64,000 nt of DNA from Massilia polaris (GTDB taxonomy: Bacteria; Pseudomonadota; Gammaproteobacteria; Burkholderiales; Burkholderiaceae_D), in contig NZ_JABBGG010000007.1 in NCBI RefSeq assembly GCF_012927275.1, forward strand, positions 62,001 through 126,000. Reading direction: 5' to 3'. The notes beneath the pieces are model-generated. The model ran no database searches. It worked only from the letters and a program-made list of their open reading frames with translations, and was not told the DNA's origin. This document shows positions 16,800 through 25,107 of the stretch, piece after piece. The position numbers and the translations under genes were made by a program. Position 1 is the stretch's first letter; each line of letters opens with the position of its first letter.

Positions 16800-17738
16800 T
16801 TACTTCAGGTCGCGCCACCATGACGTGCCGGCATGCGGCCGCGTGAGGTCGAGCGGCTCGCCCATTTCGGGCGTCGTCAATGCCACGCCAGCCGTTGCCG
16901 CCAACGCGGCGATCCGGTCGAACGGTTCCTGCCATGGATGGAGGCCCAGGTCGAACGTTCCATTATGGACCGGCAGCAGCCAGGCTGCGCCCAGGTCGAG
17001 GAACGCCTGCATCGTCTCTTCCGGCTGCATGTGGACGTCCGGCCACTGCTCGTCATACGCACCCGTTTCCAACAAGGCCACGTCGAAGGGCCCATATTTG
17101 GCGCCAATCTCCTTGAAGCCGTCAAAGTAACCGGTATCGCCACTGAAGAAGATCTTCAGGTCGTCGTGCTGGATCACCCAGGAAGCCCACAGGGTCGCGT
17201 TGCCATCGTTGATGCCGCGTCCGGAGAAATGCTGCGCGGGCGTGGCCACAAAGCGCACCGCGCCGAACTCGGCGCCCTCCCACCAGTCGAACTGGCGCAC
17301 CTTCGCGGGATCGACGCCCCAGTCGAGCAGGATATCGCCCACGCCCAGGGGCGTCAGGAAGTACGAGGTCTTGGCGGCAAGCGCCATGATTGCCGCACGG
17401 TCGAGATGGTCGTAGTGGTCATGGGACAAAATGACGGCCTTGATCGGTGGCAGGTCATCGATGTCAAGCGGCGGCGCATGGAAGCGCGCAGGGCCGGCCC
17501 ACTGTACCGGCGAGGCGCGTTGCGAGAAGACCGGATCGGTCAGGTAAAACTCTCCGGCCAGTTTGAACAGCATGGTCGAATGGCCCAGGCGATAGAGCGT
17601 ATTGTCCGGCGCTGCAAGAAGCGCGCTCGTGCTCAGGGGACGTTCGGGAACGGCCTGGAGCGGCGCGGTACCGGCAGGCTTATTGAAAAAGAAGGTCCAG
17701 GCAAGGCGCACCATGTCGCCGGTACTTTGTTTGTGCAT
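16800..17738 (-). CDS. NAPE-PLD-like metallo-beta-lactamase-fold hydrolase
   Basis: A 312-residue metallohydrolase. The metal-binding signature is LSHDHYDHLD, followed by a downstream His in PAQHFSGRG, Asp in FSGDTGYFDGF and His in PVHNGTFDL. The RLGHSTMLFKLAG start and LHPWQEPFDR end are typical of the NAPE-PLD/YfhI-like branch, which hydrolyses phosphodiester or related bonds. The substrate here is unknown. ATG 17738 (MHKQSTGDM) was chosen; upstream codons in the same frame show no conservation and run into a regulator remnant on the other strand. Confidence 0.85.
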   Translation of the reverse strand: MHKQSTGDMVRLAWTFFFNKPAGTAPLQAVPERPLSTSALLAAPDNTLYRLGHSTMLFKLAGEFYLTDPVFSQRASPVQWAGPARFHAPPLDIDDLPPIKAVILSHDHYDHLDRAAIMALAAKTSYFLTPLGVGDILLDWGVDPAKVRQFDWWEGAEFGAVRFVATPAQHFSGRGINDGNATLWASWVIQHDDLKIFFSGDTGYFDGFKEIGAKYGPFDVALLETGAYDEQWPDVHMQPEETMQAFLDLGAAWLLPVHNGTFDLGLHPWQEPFDRIAALAATAGVALTTPEMGEPLDLTRPHAGTSWWRDLK

Positions 17739-17751
17739 GGGTACCGGGTTA

Positions 17752-17940
17752 TTTAAAGCGAAGATCGTGGAAGCGCAGCAGGCGGGAGTGGTGAACAAGA
17801 CGATCCCTGCCGAGCATCTCCTGTCACTCGTGCTGCGCCTGAGCACCGTTCAGCTCGACTACTGCAATCTCGACAAGCGGGGCAGTACAGAACTGCGCGC
17901 CTCGATGATGGAAGCCGTGCGCCGGGTGGTGGCGCCGTAG
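17752..17940 (+). pseudogene. C-terminal remnant of a TetR-family regulator
   Basis: The open frame ending at 17940 contains FKAKIVEAQQAGVVNKTI followed by AEHLLSLVLRLS and a final MEAVRRVVAP. This reads as the last helices (ligand-binding domain end) of a TetR-type repressor. The N-terminal helix-turn-helix part is absent; the frame upstream is antisense to the metallohydrolase. It is divergent from and touching the gene at 16800-17738, the usual place of a local TetR regulator, so the regulator was probably lost by deletion. Recognition is by pattern only. Confidence 0.5.
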
Positions 17941-17955
17941 ACGGTGACGAACCCG

Positions 17956-18774
17956 CTACGGTTGCCGCGCCTGTCCGAAGCGAAAGCTCGACACCGCCAG
18001 GCTGCCGAAGAATTCATCCTCGTGGTACACGCAGGCCGCCGCTTCATGCTCGGCCGCGCCATACGCGACCAATAGCGGCATCAGGTGTTCCTCGCGCGGA
18101 TGCGCCATGCGCGCGTACGGCGCCTGGTCCCAGTGCAGCAGCGCGCCGGTGCGCTCGGACGGCGCCAGCTCCAGCAAGGCAAAGCGCAGCCAGTCGTCGA
18201 ACTTGTGCGACGCCAGCCGTCCGCCCGGGCCGAACTGGTGCAGGTTGTGATAACTCAGCCCGCTCCCGATAATCAACACGCCTTCGCCGCGCAAGGGCGC
18301 CAGCGCGCGCCCCGCATCCACATGCGCCTGCGGGTTGAAGCCATGGCGCAGCGACAGCTGCACCACCGGCACGTCCGCCTGCGGATAGACCGGGTACAGC
18401 ATGCTGAAGGTGCCGTGGTCGAAGCCGCGGTTCGGATCGAGTCCGGCGTTGAACCCGGCCTGCGCCAGCAGGATCGCGGCGCGCGCGGCCAGCTGCGGCG
18501 CGCCGGGCGCCGGATATTTGACCTGGTAAGTATGGGACGGGAAGCCGCCGTAGTCGTAGATCATTCCGGGCGCGGCGCTTGACGACAGCGTGAACTCGCG
18601 CTCTTCCCAGTGGCCCGACACCACCAGCACGGCGTTGGGACGAACGCCGACCTGGCGCGGGATGTCGGCCAGCGACGCTTCCAGCACGTCGTAGGTCGAG
18701 CCATACTGCTCCTTCATGAACGGCCACGGGCCGCCGCCATGCGACAGGAAATAGGTGGGTAGCGCGTCTTCCAT
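17956..18774 (-). CDS. ygiD: DODA-type class III extradiol dioxygenase (YgiD-like)
   Basis: A 272-residue LigB-fold dioxygenase. The family start PTYFLSHGGGPWPFM supplies an iron/zinc-binding His, VVSGHWEE a second, and the C-terminal half shows GFDHGTFSMLYPVYP and IGSGLSYHNL. E. coli YgiD is a 4,5-DOPA dioxygenase, and plant DODA homologues make betalamic acid. The natural substrate in bacteria is often unclear. It is convergent with the TetR remnant and stands alone, with the B12 riboswitch operon divergent on its other side. Confidence 0.88.
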   Translation of the reverse strand: MEDALPTYFLSHGGGPWPFMKEQYGSTYDVLEASLADIPRQVGVRPNAVLVVSGHWEEREFTLSSSAAPGMIYDYGGFPSHTYQVKYPAPGAPQLAARAAILLAQAGFNAGLDPNRGFDHGTFSMLYPVYPQADVPVVQLSLRHGFNPQAHVDAGRALAPLRGEGVLIIGSGLSYHNLHQFGPGGRLASHKFDDWLRFALLELAPSERTGALLHWDQAPYARMAHPREEHLMPLLVAYGAAEHEAAACVYHEDEFFGSLAVSSFRFGQARQP

Positions 18775-18830
18775 GCGTCCTCCGTTGCCAAAGACCTCGA
18801 TGCCGATTCTGGCACAACGGGCCTTGCGCT

Positions 18831-18836
18831 TATAAT
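18831..18836 (+). promoter_or_regulatory. Perfect -10 box (TATAAT) ahead of the cobalamin riboswitch
   Basis: TATAAT lies about 10 bases before the first riboswitch bases, the right place for the btuB operon promoter. A -35 element is weak (TTCTGG at 18807-18812, 18-base spacer). Confidence 0.6.
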
Positions 18837-18845
18837 ATCGGTGTT

Positions 18846-19050
18846 TTGGTGCCCGCCGGCGTAGTCACGCCGGCAGTTAAACGGGAAACACGACGCTGCT
18901 GCGCAAACGCCGGCGGCCAACGTGTGCTGCCCCCGCAACGGTAAACAAGCGTCGCCGCATGCCGGCGACTGGCCGCCCCGAACACCACTGTGCCCCGGCA
19001 TAGGAAGGTGGGGCGGTCTGTCTTGCGAGCCCGGATACCGGCCAGGACAG
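18846..19050 (+). ncRNA. Cobalamin (B12) riboswitch
   Basis: The leader of btuB shows the conserved blocks of the adenosylcobalamin aptamer in order: GGTGCCC opening, AAACGGGAAACACGACG, GCTGCCCCCGCAACGGTAA, CACTG...GGAAGGTGGGGCGG, and the B12 box GCGAGCCCGGATACCGGCC (19026-19044). A GCCGGCG/CGCCGGC stem follows the opening. When cobalamin binds, translation or transcription of the downstream uptake operon is expected to fall. The ATG of btuB is about 90 bases after the B12 box and no strong Shine-Dalgarno is seen, which fits translational control. Confidence 0.93.
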
Positions 19051-19138
19051 GTGGAAGCGCGTGCCGAACGCCCGCGCCTTCCGTTGAATCCGGCTTGCGG
19101 GGACGCAGGCCGGATGCTCACATTCGAAAAAAAGCACC

Positions 19139-21118
19139 ATGAACATTCACGCAGCATTTTGCCGCGCACCGGCCGCCAGGCCGCTTGCGCTCGCCCTCGC
19201 ACTTTCCGCCTGCTTTACCGTTTCCGCCAACGCCCAGCAAACCATGCCATCGGTCGTCGTGACCGGCGCGCGCTTTGCCAGCGACCCGTCGCTGTACCCG
19301 ATCGCCGCCACCGTCATCGACGCCGGCCAGATCCGCCGCGCCGGCGTCACCGACGTCAACCAGGCGATCCGCAAGCTCGGCGGCGTCTACGGCCGCCAGA
19401 GCCTGGACGGCTCGCCCGACTTCAGCCTCGACCTGCGCGGCTTCGGCTCCAACAGCAGCCAGAATATGGTCGTCGTGCTCGACGGCGTGCGCATGTCGGA
19501 AAATGAACTGAGCGGACCGATCCTGTCGACCATCCCGATCGACACGGTCGAACGCATCGAGATCGTGCGCGGCGGCGCCAGCGTGCTGTATGGCGACGGC
19601 GCCACCGGCGGCGTGATCCAGATCGTCACCAAGCGCGCGGCGAAGAACGAAGGCCGCGGCATGCTGAGCCTCGAAGCGGGGCAGTTCGGCCTGCGCGAAG
19701 TGCGCGCCAGCGCCGCCCGCAGCTGGGATGCATTCGCGCTCGACGCCTCGATCAGCGACCTCGAGACCGACAACTACCGCGACCACAACCGCTTCGACAA
19801 CCGCAGCTTCAGCGGCGGCCTGCAATGGACGACGGAGGCCGGCCGTGTCGCCGTGCGCGTCGACAGCGCGCGCCAGGATGCCGAGTTCCCGGGCTCCCTC
19901 AGCCTGCTGCAGTTCGAAACCAACCCTGAGATGGCCAGCACGCCGCGCGACTTCGGCGGACTCGAATCCGACCGCGTGACGGCGCTGTTCGAGCACCGTA
20001 TCGGTTCGACCGACTTCGCCGCCGAACTGTCGCACCGCGAAAAGACCGTGTCGGCCACCTATTACTTCACCTTCGGCGGCATCACCAGTCCGTCGGCCGC
20101 CACCTACGACAGCCGCCAGACCCAGTTCTCGCCGCGCCTGCGCCACCTGACGCAGTTCGACGGCAAGCTGAATGAATTCGTGGCCGGCATCGACCTGATC
20201 CGCTGGACCCGCGCAACCGAATCCGGGTTCTCGGCAGCCGACGCCACGCAGGATTCGAAGGCGCTGTACCTGCGCGACGAAATCCGCTGGAATGCCGCCC
20301 ACAACAGCCGCCTGGCACTGGGCGTGCGGCGCGAATCGTTCGACAAGGAGACCGTCGATGCGCTGGCGTTCCCGGCGCTCGACGAGCGCGTCAAGCAGTC
20401 GCAGACCGCATGGGAAGTGCAGGCCAGCCAGGACGTGGCGCCGCTGCTGAAGGTGTACGCCAAGGCAGGCCGCAGCTACCGCATGCCTAACTCGGACGAG
20501 AACGCGTTCCGTTCCGGCCCGTCGCCATTGAGGGCGCAAACCTCGCGCGACCTCGAACTGGGCGCGGCGTTCGGCCCTGCCGATCACCAGGTCGGCGCGC
20601 GCGTGTTCCGCCACAAGATCGAAGACGAGATATTCTACGACCCGACCATCAACTTCGGCGTCAACACCAACCTCGATCCGACCCGCCGCCAGGGCGTGGA
20701 ACTCGACGCCAAAGCGCGCATCGCCGCCGACTGGCGCCTGACCGCGAGCCTGCAGCACGTGAAGGCGGAGTTCACCGACGGCCCCAACGCCGGCCGCGAA
20801 ATGGTGCTGGTGCCCGAGAACGTGGTGTCCGCGCGCCTGTCGTGGGCGCCGGCCGGCGGCCATAGCGCCGATGTCGGCGTGCAGTGGGTCGACAGCCAGC
20901 GCTTCGGCAACGACTTCACCAACAACTGCGGCGCGCGCATCCCGGCCTATACCACCGTGGACGCACGCTACGCCCGCAAGGTCGGGCAGTGGGAGTTCGC
21001 GCTGGCGGGGCTGAACCTGGGCGACAAGCAGTACTACAGCAACGCCTTCATCTGCCGCGGTGGCATCTACCCGGCCGATGGCCGCCAGTTGCGGGTCTCC
21101 GCCCGCTACGACTTCTAA
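19139..21118 (+). CDS. btuB: TonB-dependent cobalamin receptor
   Basis: A 659-residue outer-membrane receptor. Residues 1-32 are the signal peptide (ANA-Q). A TonB-box-like PSVVVTGAR begins the mature protein, followed by a plug (about 45-155) with IRRAGVTDVNQAIRKLGGVY and IEIVRGGASVLYGDGATGG, and a 22-strand barrel ending in the required aromatic (VSARYDF). It imports B12 across the outer membrane using ExbB-ExbD-TonB energy. The riboswitch upstream and btuCDF downstream fix the substrate as a cobamide. Size is near that of E. coli BtuB (about 614). Confidence 0.92.
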   Translation: MNIHAAFCRAPAARPLALALALSACFTVSANAQQTMPSVVVTGARFASDPSLYPIAATVIDAGQIRRAGVTDVNQAIRKLGGVYGRQSLDGSPDFSLDLRGFGSNSSQNMVVVLDGVRMSENELSGPILSTIPIDTVERIEIVRGGASVLYGDGATGGVIQIVTKRAAKNEGRGMLSLEAGQFGLREVRASAARSWDAFALDASISDLETDNYRDHNRFDNRSFSGGLQWTTEAGRVAVRVDSARQDAEFPGSLSLLQFETNPEMASTPRDFGGLESDRVTALFEHRIGSTDFAAELSHREKTVSATYYFTFGGITSPSAATYDSRQTQFSPRLRHLTQFDGKLNEFVAGIDLIRWTRATESGFSAADATQDSKALYLRDEIRWNAAHNSRLALGVRRESFDKETVDALAFPALDERVKQSQTAWEVQASQDVAPLLKVYAKAGRSYRMPNSDENAFRSGPSPLRAQTSRDLELGAAFGPADHQVGARVFRHKIEDEIFYDPTINFGVNTNLDPTRRQGVELDAKARIAADWRLTASLQHVKAEFTDGPNAGREMVLVPENVVSARLSWAPAGGHSADVGVQWVDSQRFGNDFTNNCGARIPAYTTVDARYARKVGQWEFALAGLNLGDKQYYSNAFICRGGIYPADGRQLRVSARYDF

Positions 21119-21127
21119 GGCTGCCGC

Positions 21128-22138
21128 ATGATCCACACTGCGACCCGCTACCGCACCTTGCTCGCGCTGCTGTCGTCGGCAGCGCTGCTGGTGCTGCTCG
21201 GGTCCGGCATGGTCGGCTCGGTCGGCATTCCGCTGGCCGAGCTGCCGGCGGCGCTGGCCGGGGAGGGCGGCATGGCGTCGACGCTGCTCGACCTGCGCCT
21301 TGGACGCGCCTGTGCCGCATTCGCCACCGGCGCCGCGCTGGCGCTGGCCGGCGTGATGATGCAGGCGCTGCTGCGCAACCCGCTGGCCGATCCCTACGTG
21401 CTGGGCATCTCCAGCGGCGCTGCGGTCGGCGCGCTGGCGGCGCTGCTGGGCGGGGCCGCATTGTGGATGGTGGACCTCGGCGCGCTGGCCGGCGCGGTCG
21501 GCGTATCGGCCGTGCTGTACCTGCTGGCGCGGCGCGACCTCGGCGGCGGCGCCTTGCGCGACGCGCCCGCCGACCCCAATACCTTGCTGCTGACCGGCGT
21601 CATCCTCGCCGCGGCATGCATGGCGCTGGTCACCCTGATGCTGTCCATCGCACCGGAATCGCGGCTGCGCGGCATGGTGTTCTGGATGGTCGGCGACCTG
21701 TCCGGAGCAGGGTGGCGCGTGCTGCCCTGGCTGATCCTGGCAGGCGCCTTGCTGTTCGCGCTGCGCAGCGCGCGCCAGCTCAACGTGATGGCGCTGCACG
21801 CGGACGCCGCCGCCACCCTCGGCGTCGATGTCGGCCGGCTGCGCCGCTCGCTGTTTATTTGTTCCGGCATCCTGACTGCGAGCGCGGTGACGACCGCCGG
21901 CAGCATCGGCTTCGTCGGCCTGATCGTGCCACACGCCTGCCGCCACGCGTTCGGGCCCGATCACCGCGTGCTGCTGCCCGCCGCGGCAATTACCGGCGGC
22001 GCCTTCCTGGTGCTGGCCGATACCCTGGCGCGCACCGTGCTCGCACCGCAGCAGCTGCCGGTCGGCGTGCTGACGTCGCTGATCGGCGTGCCGGTGTTCC
22101 TGTTCCAGCTGCACCAGCTGAAGTTGCGCCGGCCATGA
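21128..22138 (+). CDS. btuC: Cobalamin ABC transporter permease
   Basis: A 336-residue FecCD/BtuC-family permease with about ten membrane helices. Family markers include RLGRACAAFATGAALALAG and LLRNPLADPYVLGISSGAA near helix 3, and GSIGFVGLIVPHACRH, the coupling region that contacts the ATPase. It starts ten bases after btuB and its TGA overlaps the btuD ATG (ATGA). With BtuD and BtuF it forms the inner-membrane B12 importer. Confidence 0.92.
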   Translation: MIHTATRYRTLLALLSSAALLVLLGSGMVGSVGIPLAELPAALAGEGGMASTLLDLRLGRACAAFATGAALALAGVMMQALLRNPLADPYVLGISSGAAVGALAALLGGAALWMVDLGALAGAVGVSAVLYLLARRDLGGGALRDAPADPNTLLLTGVILAAACMALVTLMLSIAPESRLRGMVFWMVGDLSGAGWRVLPWLILAGALLFALRSARQLNVMALHADAAATLGVDVGRLRRSLFICSGILTASAVTTAGSIGFVGLIVPHACRHAFGPDHRVLLPAAAITGGAFLVLADTLARTVLAPQQLPVGVLTSLIGVPVFLFQLHQLKLRRP

Positions 22139-22911
22139 TCGAAACTTTCTCCCTTACCCTGCGCGCCGGTGAGCGCACCCTGGTCGACGCGCTGTCGTGG
22201 AAGGCGTCGCCCGGCCAGCTGTGGTGCATCATTGGCCGCAACGGCGCCGGCAAGAGCACCTTGCTGCGCACCCTGGCGGGCCTGCGCACGCCGGACGGCG
22301 GCCGCGCCGCGATCGCCGGGCGCACGCTGGACGGACGCGACGCCGCCGCGCTGGCGCGCGAGCGCTCGTTCCTGGCGCAGTCGCGCAACGACGCCTTTGC
22401 CTACCGCGTCATCGAGACGGTCCTGATGGCGCGCCATCCCTACCACGCCGACCGCTACTGGGAAGGCAGCGACGATCACTTCGCGGCGCAGCAGGCGCTG
22501 GAGGCGCTCGATGTGCTGCACCTGGCCCAGCGCGACGTGCGCACCTTGTCCGGCGGCGAACGCCAGCGGGTGGCGATTGCCGCGCTGTTGGCGCAGGACA
22601 CGCCGCTGATGCTGCTGGACGAACCGGCCAACGCGCTCGACCTGGCCCACCAGGTGTCCGCGATGCGGCTGCTCGCGCGCCTGTGCCGCGAACAGCGCAA
22701 GACCGTGGTAATGGTCGGCCATGACCTGAACCTCGCGCACAGCGTGGCCACCAACGCGTTGCTGCTGATGGGCGACGGCGGCTGGCTGGCAGGCAGCGCC
22801 GAGGAAGTGATGCAGCCGCCGACACTCGGCCGCTGCCTCGGCCATCCGATCGACATGCTCAGGCACGGCGGCCGGACAGTGTTCATCGCCGGCGACGCAA
22901 CTGCCATTTGA
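22135..22911 (+). CDS. btuD: Cobalamin ABC transporter ATP-binding protein
   Basis: A 258-residue ABC ATPase. Walker A is GRNGAGKST (about residue 38), the signature is TLSGGERQRV, Walker B LMLLDEPANALD and the switch His in VMVGHDLNLAHS. The last 30 residues are the short tail usual in siderophore/B12-type ATPases. The start ATG overlaps the btuC stop, so translation is coupled. It powers import through BtuC. The frame stays open far upstream inside btuB and btuC, but that stretch is a shadow. Confidence 0.92.
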   Translation: MIETFSLTLRAGERTLVDALSWKASPGQLWCIIGRNGAGKSTLLRTLAGLRTPDGGRAAIAGRTLDGRDAAALARERSFLAQSRNDAFAYRVIETVLMARHPYHADRYWEGSDDHFAAQQALEALDVLHLAQRDVRTLSGGERQRVAIAALLAQDTPLMLLDEPANALDLAHQVSAMRLLARLCREQRKTVVMVGHDLNLAHSVATNALLLMGDGGWLAGSAEEVMQPPTLGRCLGHPIDMLRHGGRTVFIAGDATAI

Positions 22912-22918
22912 GACCGAC

Positions 22919-23806
22919 ATGAACAACACATTCAAGATTATCCTGCTCTCAATCGCGGCATTGTCGCCCGCGGCCCGCGCGGCTATCAGCGTCGTCGACG
23001 ACGCCGGCAACCGCGTCACCTTGCAGCAGCCGGCGCGGCGCATCATCTCGATGTCGCCGCATGTGACCGAGCTGCTGTTCGCCGCCGGTGGCGGCAACCG
23101 CATCGTCGGCGCGATGAACTTCAGCGACTACCCGGAGGCGGCCAAGCGCATCCCCCTGGTCGGCAGCAACAGCCAGATCGACATGGAGCGCGCGGTGGCG
23201 CTCAAGCCCGACCTGCTGATCGTCTGGCAAAGCGGGAATACGGCGCGCCAGCTGGAGCAGCTGCGCAGCCTGGGCATACCGGTGTTCTTCAGCGAACCGC
23301 GCAAGCTCGACGACGTGGCGACCAGCCTGGCGCGCTTCGGCCAGCTGCTCGGCACCGAGGCGACTGCGCAGAAGGCCGCCGCCACCTACCGCGCCCAGGT
23401 CGCCGCGCTGGCCGCGCGCCACAGCAAGCGCCCGACCGTGCGGGTGTTCTACCAGATCTGGGACAAGCCGGTCTACACGCTCAGCGGCGACCATATCGTC
23501 AGCGACGCCATCCGCCTGTGCGGCGGCGAGAACATCTTCGCGGGCCTGAAGGTGAAGGCGCCGTCAGTCAGCATCGAAGCAGTCATGCAGGCGAATCCGG
23601 AAGCCATCGTCGGCGACCAGCAGCACGGTCCGGACGACGCCGGCATCACGATCTGGAAGCCGTACAAGGCCATGACGGCGGTCGCGCGCGACAACCTGTT
23701 CACCTTGAACAGCGAGCTGCTCACGCGCGCCGGGCCGCGCCTCCCGGCTGGCGTGGCGCAGCTGTGCGACCGGCTCGAATCGGCGCGCCAGCGGCGTCCG
23801 AAATGA
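22919..23806 (+). CDS. btuF: Periplasmic cobalamin-binding protein
   Basis: A 295-residue substrate-binding protein of the helical-backbone class. Residues 1-21 are a signal peptide (ARA-A). It keeps the family motifs RRIISMSPHVTELLFAAG, GAMNFSDYPEAAKRIPLVG and the lobe linker region VALKPDLLIVWQSG, all close to BtuF. The start is 7 bases after btuD, completing btuBCDF. No cobalamin-biosynthesis gene is attached, so the operon is for uptake only. Confidence 0.92.
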   Translation: MNNTFKIILLSIAALSPAARAAISVVDDAGNRVTLQQPARRIISMSPHVTELLFAAGGGNRIVGAMNFSDYPEAAKRIPLVGSNSQIDMERAVALKPDLLIVWQSGNTARQLEQLRSLGIPVFFSEPRKLDDVATSLARFGQLLGTEATAQKAAATYRAQVAALAARHSKRPTVRVFYQIWDKPVYTLSGDHIVSDAIRLCGGENIFAGLKVKAPSVSIEAVMQANPEAIVGDQQHGPDDAGITIWKPYKAMTAVARDNLFTLNSELLTRAGPRLPAGVAQLCDRLESARQRRPK

Positions 23807-23936
23807 GCGCTGTAATGACAGCCTTGCCCCGCGTTACAGAGGTAAGCAAATGCAATAACCGGGGCGGATCACTGCTTTGCGGGCAAAAAAGTGGTAACCT
23901 CCGCTTCGTTGCTTAACTACACTACGAAGGATAATT

Positions 23937-24623
23937 ATGCGTTCCCTGCGTTTTGCCCTTGCCGCCGCGAGCCTGATCGCCAGCACGGCCTTTGCTTCGC
24001 CAACCGCGCCGACCAACGGTGTCGAATACATCACGCTGGCCCAGCCGCAGCCCGCGCAAACCGTTGGCAAGAAAGTGGAAGTCATCGAATTCTTCATGTA
24101 CCACTGCCCGGCCTGTAACGCGCTCGAGCCGACCCTGGCCGCGTGGGTGAAAAAGCAGGGCGACAATATCAACTTCAAGCGCGTGCACATGCCGTTGCAG
24201 GGCGCGAACGATCCTGAAGCGCACCTGTACCTGACGCTCGAAGCGATGGGCAAGCTCGAAGAGATGCATCCGAAGGTGTTCCGCGCCTTCCACGTCGAGC
24301 GCCAGCGCCTGAACCGCGACGACGCGATCATCGAGTGGGTTGCCAAGAACGGCGTCGACAAGGCCAAGTTCCTCGAATACTGGAACTCGTTCGGCGTGCT
24401 GTCGAAGCTGCGCCGCACCCAGCAGGTGCTGGGCGCCTACAAGGTCGATTCGGTACCGACGCTGATCGTCGACGGCCGCTACATGACCTCGCCATCGGTG
24501 GTCGGCGCGGCGGTCAAGGGCGCGACCAACGCCAACGTGGCCCAGTCGACGCTGCAAGTGGTCGATGCGCTGGTCGCCAAGGTGCAGAAGGACAAGGGCC
24601 TGGTGCCAGCGGCGAAGAAGTAA
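23937..24623 (+). CDS. dsbA: Thiol:disulfide interchange protein DsbA with CPAC active site
   Basis: A 228-residue periplasmic thioredoxin-fold oxidase. The signal peptide spans residues 1-20 (AFA-S). The active site is FFMYHCPACNALEP, so the CXXC is CPAC rather than the usual CPHC of DsbA. The cis-proline loop is VDSVPT and the alpha-helical insert lies between. The His in CPHC strongly raises the oxidising power, so Ala may make this enzyme less oxidising; a sequencing variant is possible. It has a monocistronic look: a 130-base leader and its own terminator. Confidence 0.9.
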   Translation: MRSLRFALAAASLIASTAFASPTAPTNGVEYITLAQPQPAQTVGKKVEVIEFFMYHCPACNALEPTLAAWVKKQGDNINFKRVHMPLQGANDPEAHLYLTLEAMGKLEEMHPKVFRAFHVERQRLNRDDAIIEWVAKNGVDKAKFLEYWNSFGVLSKLRRTQQVLGAYKVDSVPTLIVDGRYMTSPSVVGAAVKGATNANVAQSTLQVVDALVAKVQKDKGLVPAAKK

Positions 24624-24642
24624 GCCGTACCATCCTGTGAAG

Positions 24643-24667
24643 ACTCCGCCGCGGCGGAGTTTTTTTT
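24643..24667 (+). terminator. Intrinsic terminator after dsbA
   Basis: ACTCCGCC / GGCGGAGT, a perfect 8-bp stem with a two-base centre, followed by T8. Nearly the same hairpin ends the next gene. Confidence 0.88.
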
Positions 24668-24759
24668 GCCCGTCGGCGGCGTGACTGGAATAAGTGGCCG
24701 CGATTGATTAGAATGAAGCGTCTGGCGCCCCCTGGCGGCAACAAGAAAAGGCGACCGAA

Positions 24760-25077
24760 ATGAGCAAAGCAGAAGAAAAACTATTAAAGATTTACGACGG
24801 CTCGCGGCCGGACGAGGAAGGCCTGTTCGAGATCCGCTACATCAACCAGCTGGCGTGGACGCTGGTGGTGGTCTTTGCCGGTGTCGTGATCTGGATGTCG
24901 ATCGCACTGATCAACGCCGAAAACCAGCGCAACGCGCTGATGACAAAGCAGTGCGCCGACCCGGTGTTCAAGGGCGAGGTCGACCGCAAATGCCTGGAGA
25001 TCGTGGCCTCGCGCGAGCACTGGTGGCAGCACCTGTGGTACGGCGTGACGCACTTGCGTCCCGACGAAGTAAAGTAA
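24760..25077 (+). CDS. Small single-pass membrane protein, unknown function
   Basis: A 105-residue protein with one strong hydrophobic helix (about residues 31-51, LAWTLVVVFAGVVIWMSIAL), a short acidic cytoplasmic head and a likely periplasmic tail with two Cys (QCADP and KCLEI) that could form a disulfide. AAGAAAAGG precedes the ATG. I do not recognise a family. Its position next to dsbA suggests, weakly, that the cysteines matter. It ends at its own terminator. Confidence 0.65.
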   Translation: MSKAEEKLLKIYDGSRPDEEGLFEIRYINQLAWTLVVVFAGVVIWMSIALINAENQRNALMTKQCADPVFKGEVDRKCLEIVASREHWWQHLWYGVTHLRPDEVK

Positions 25078-25083
25078 CCACCA

Positions 25084-25107
25084 ACTCCGCTGCGGCGGAG
25101 TTTTTTT
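25084..25107 (+). terminator. Intrinsic terminator after the small membrane protein
   Basis: ACTCCGC / GCGGAGT stem followed by T7. It overlaps the stop end of the convergent kinase gene on the other strand and nearly repeats the dsbA terminator. Confidence 0.85.

Noticed and set aside
19118-22114. A 998-codon minus-strand frame under btuB and btuC
   Set aside because: Antisense to the riboswitch-controlled B12 operon, with non-protein-like composition.
20884-22134. N-terminal extension of btuD
   Set aside because: The frame is open through btuB and btuC, but those 417 codons are shadow code; the ATPase starts at the ATG overlapping the btuC stop.
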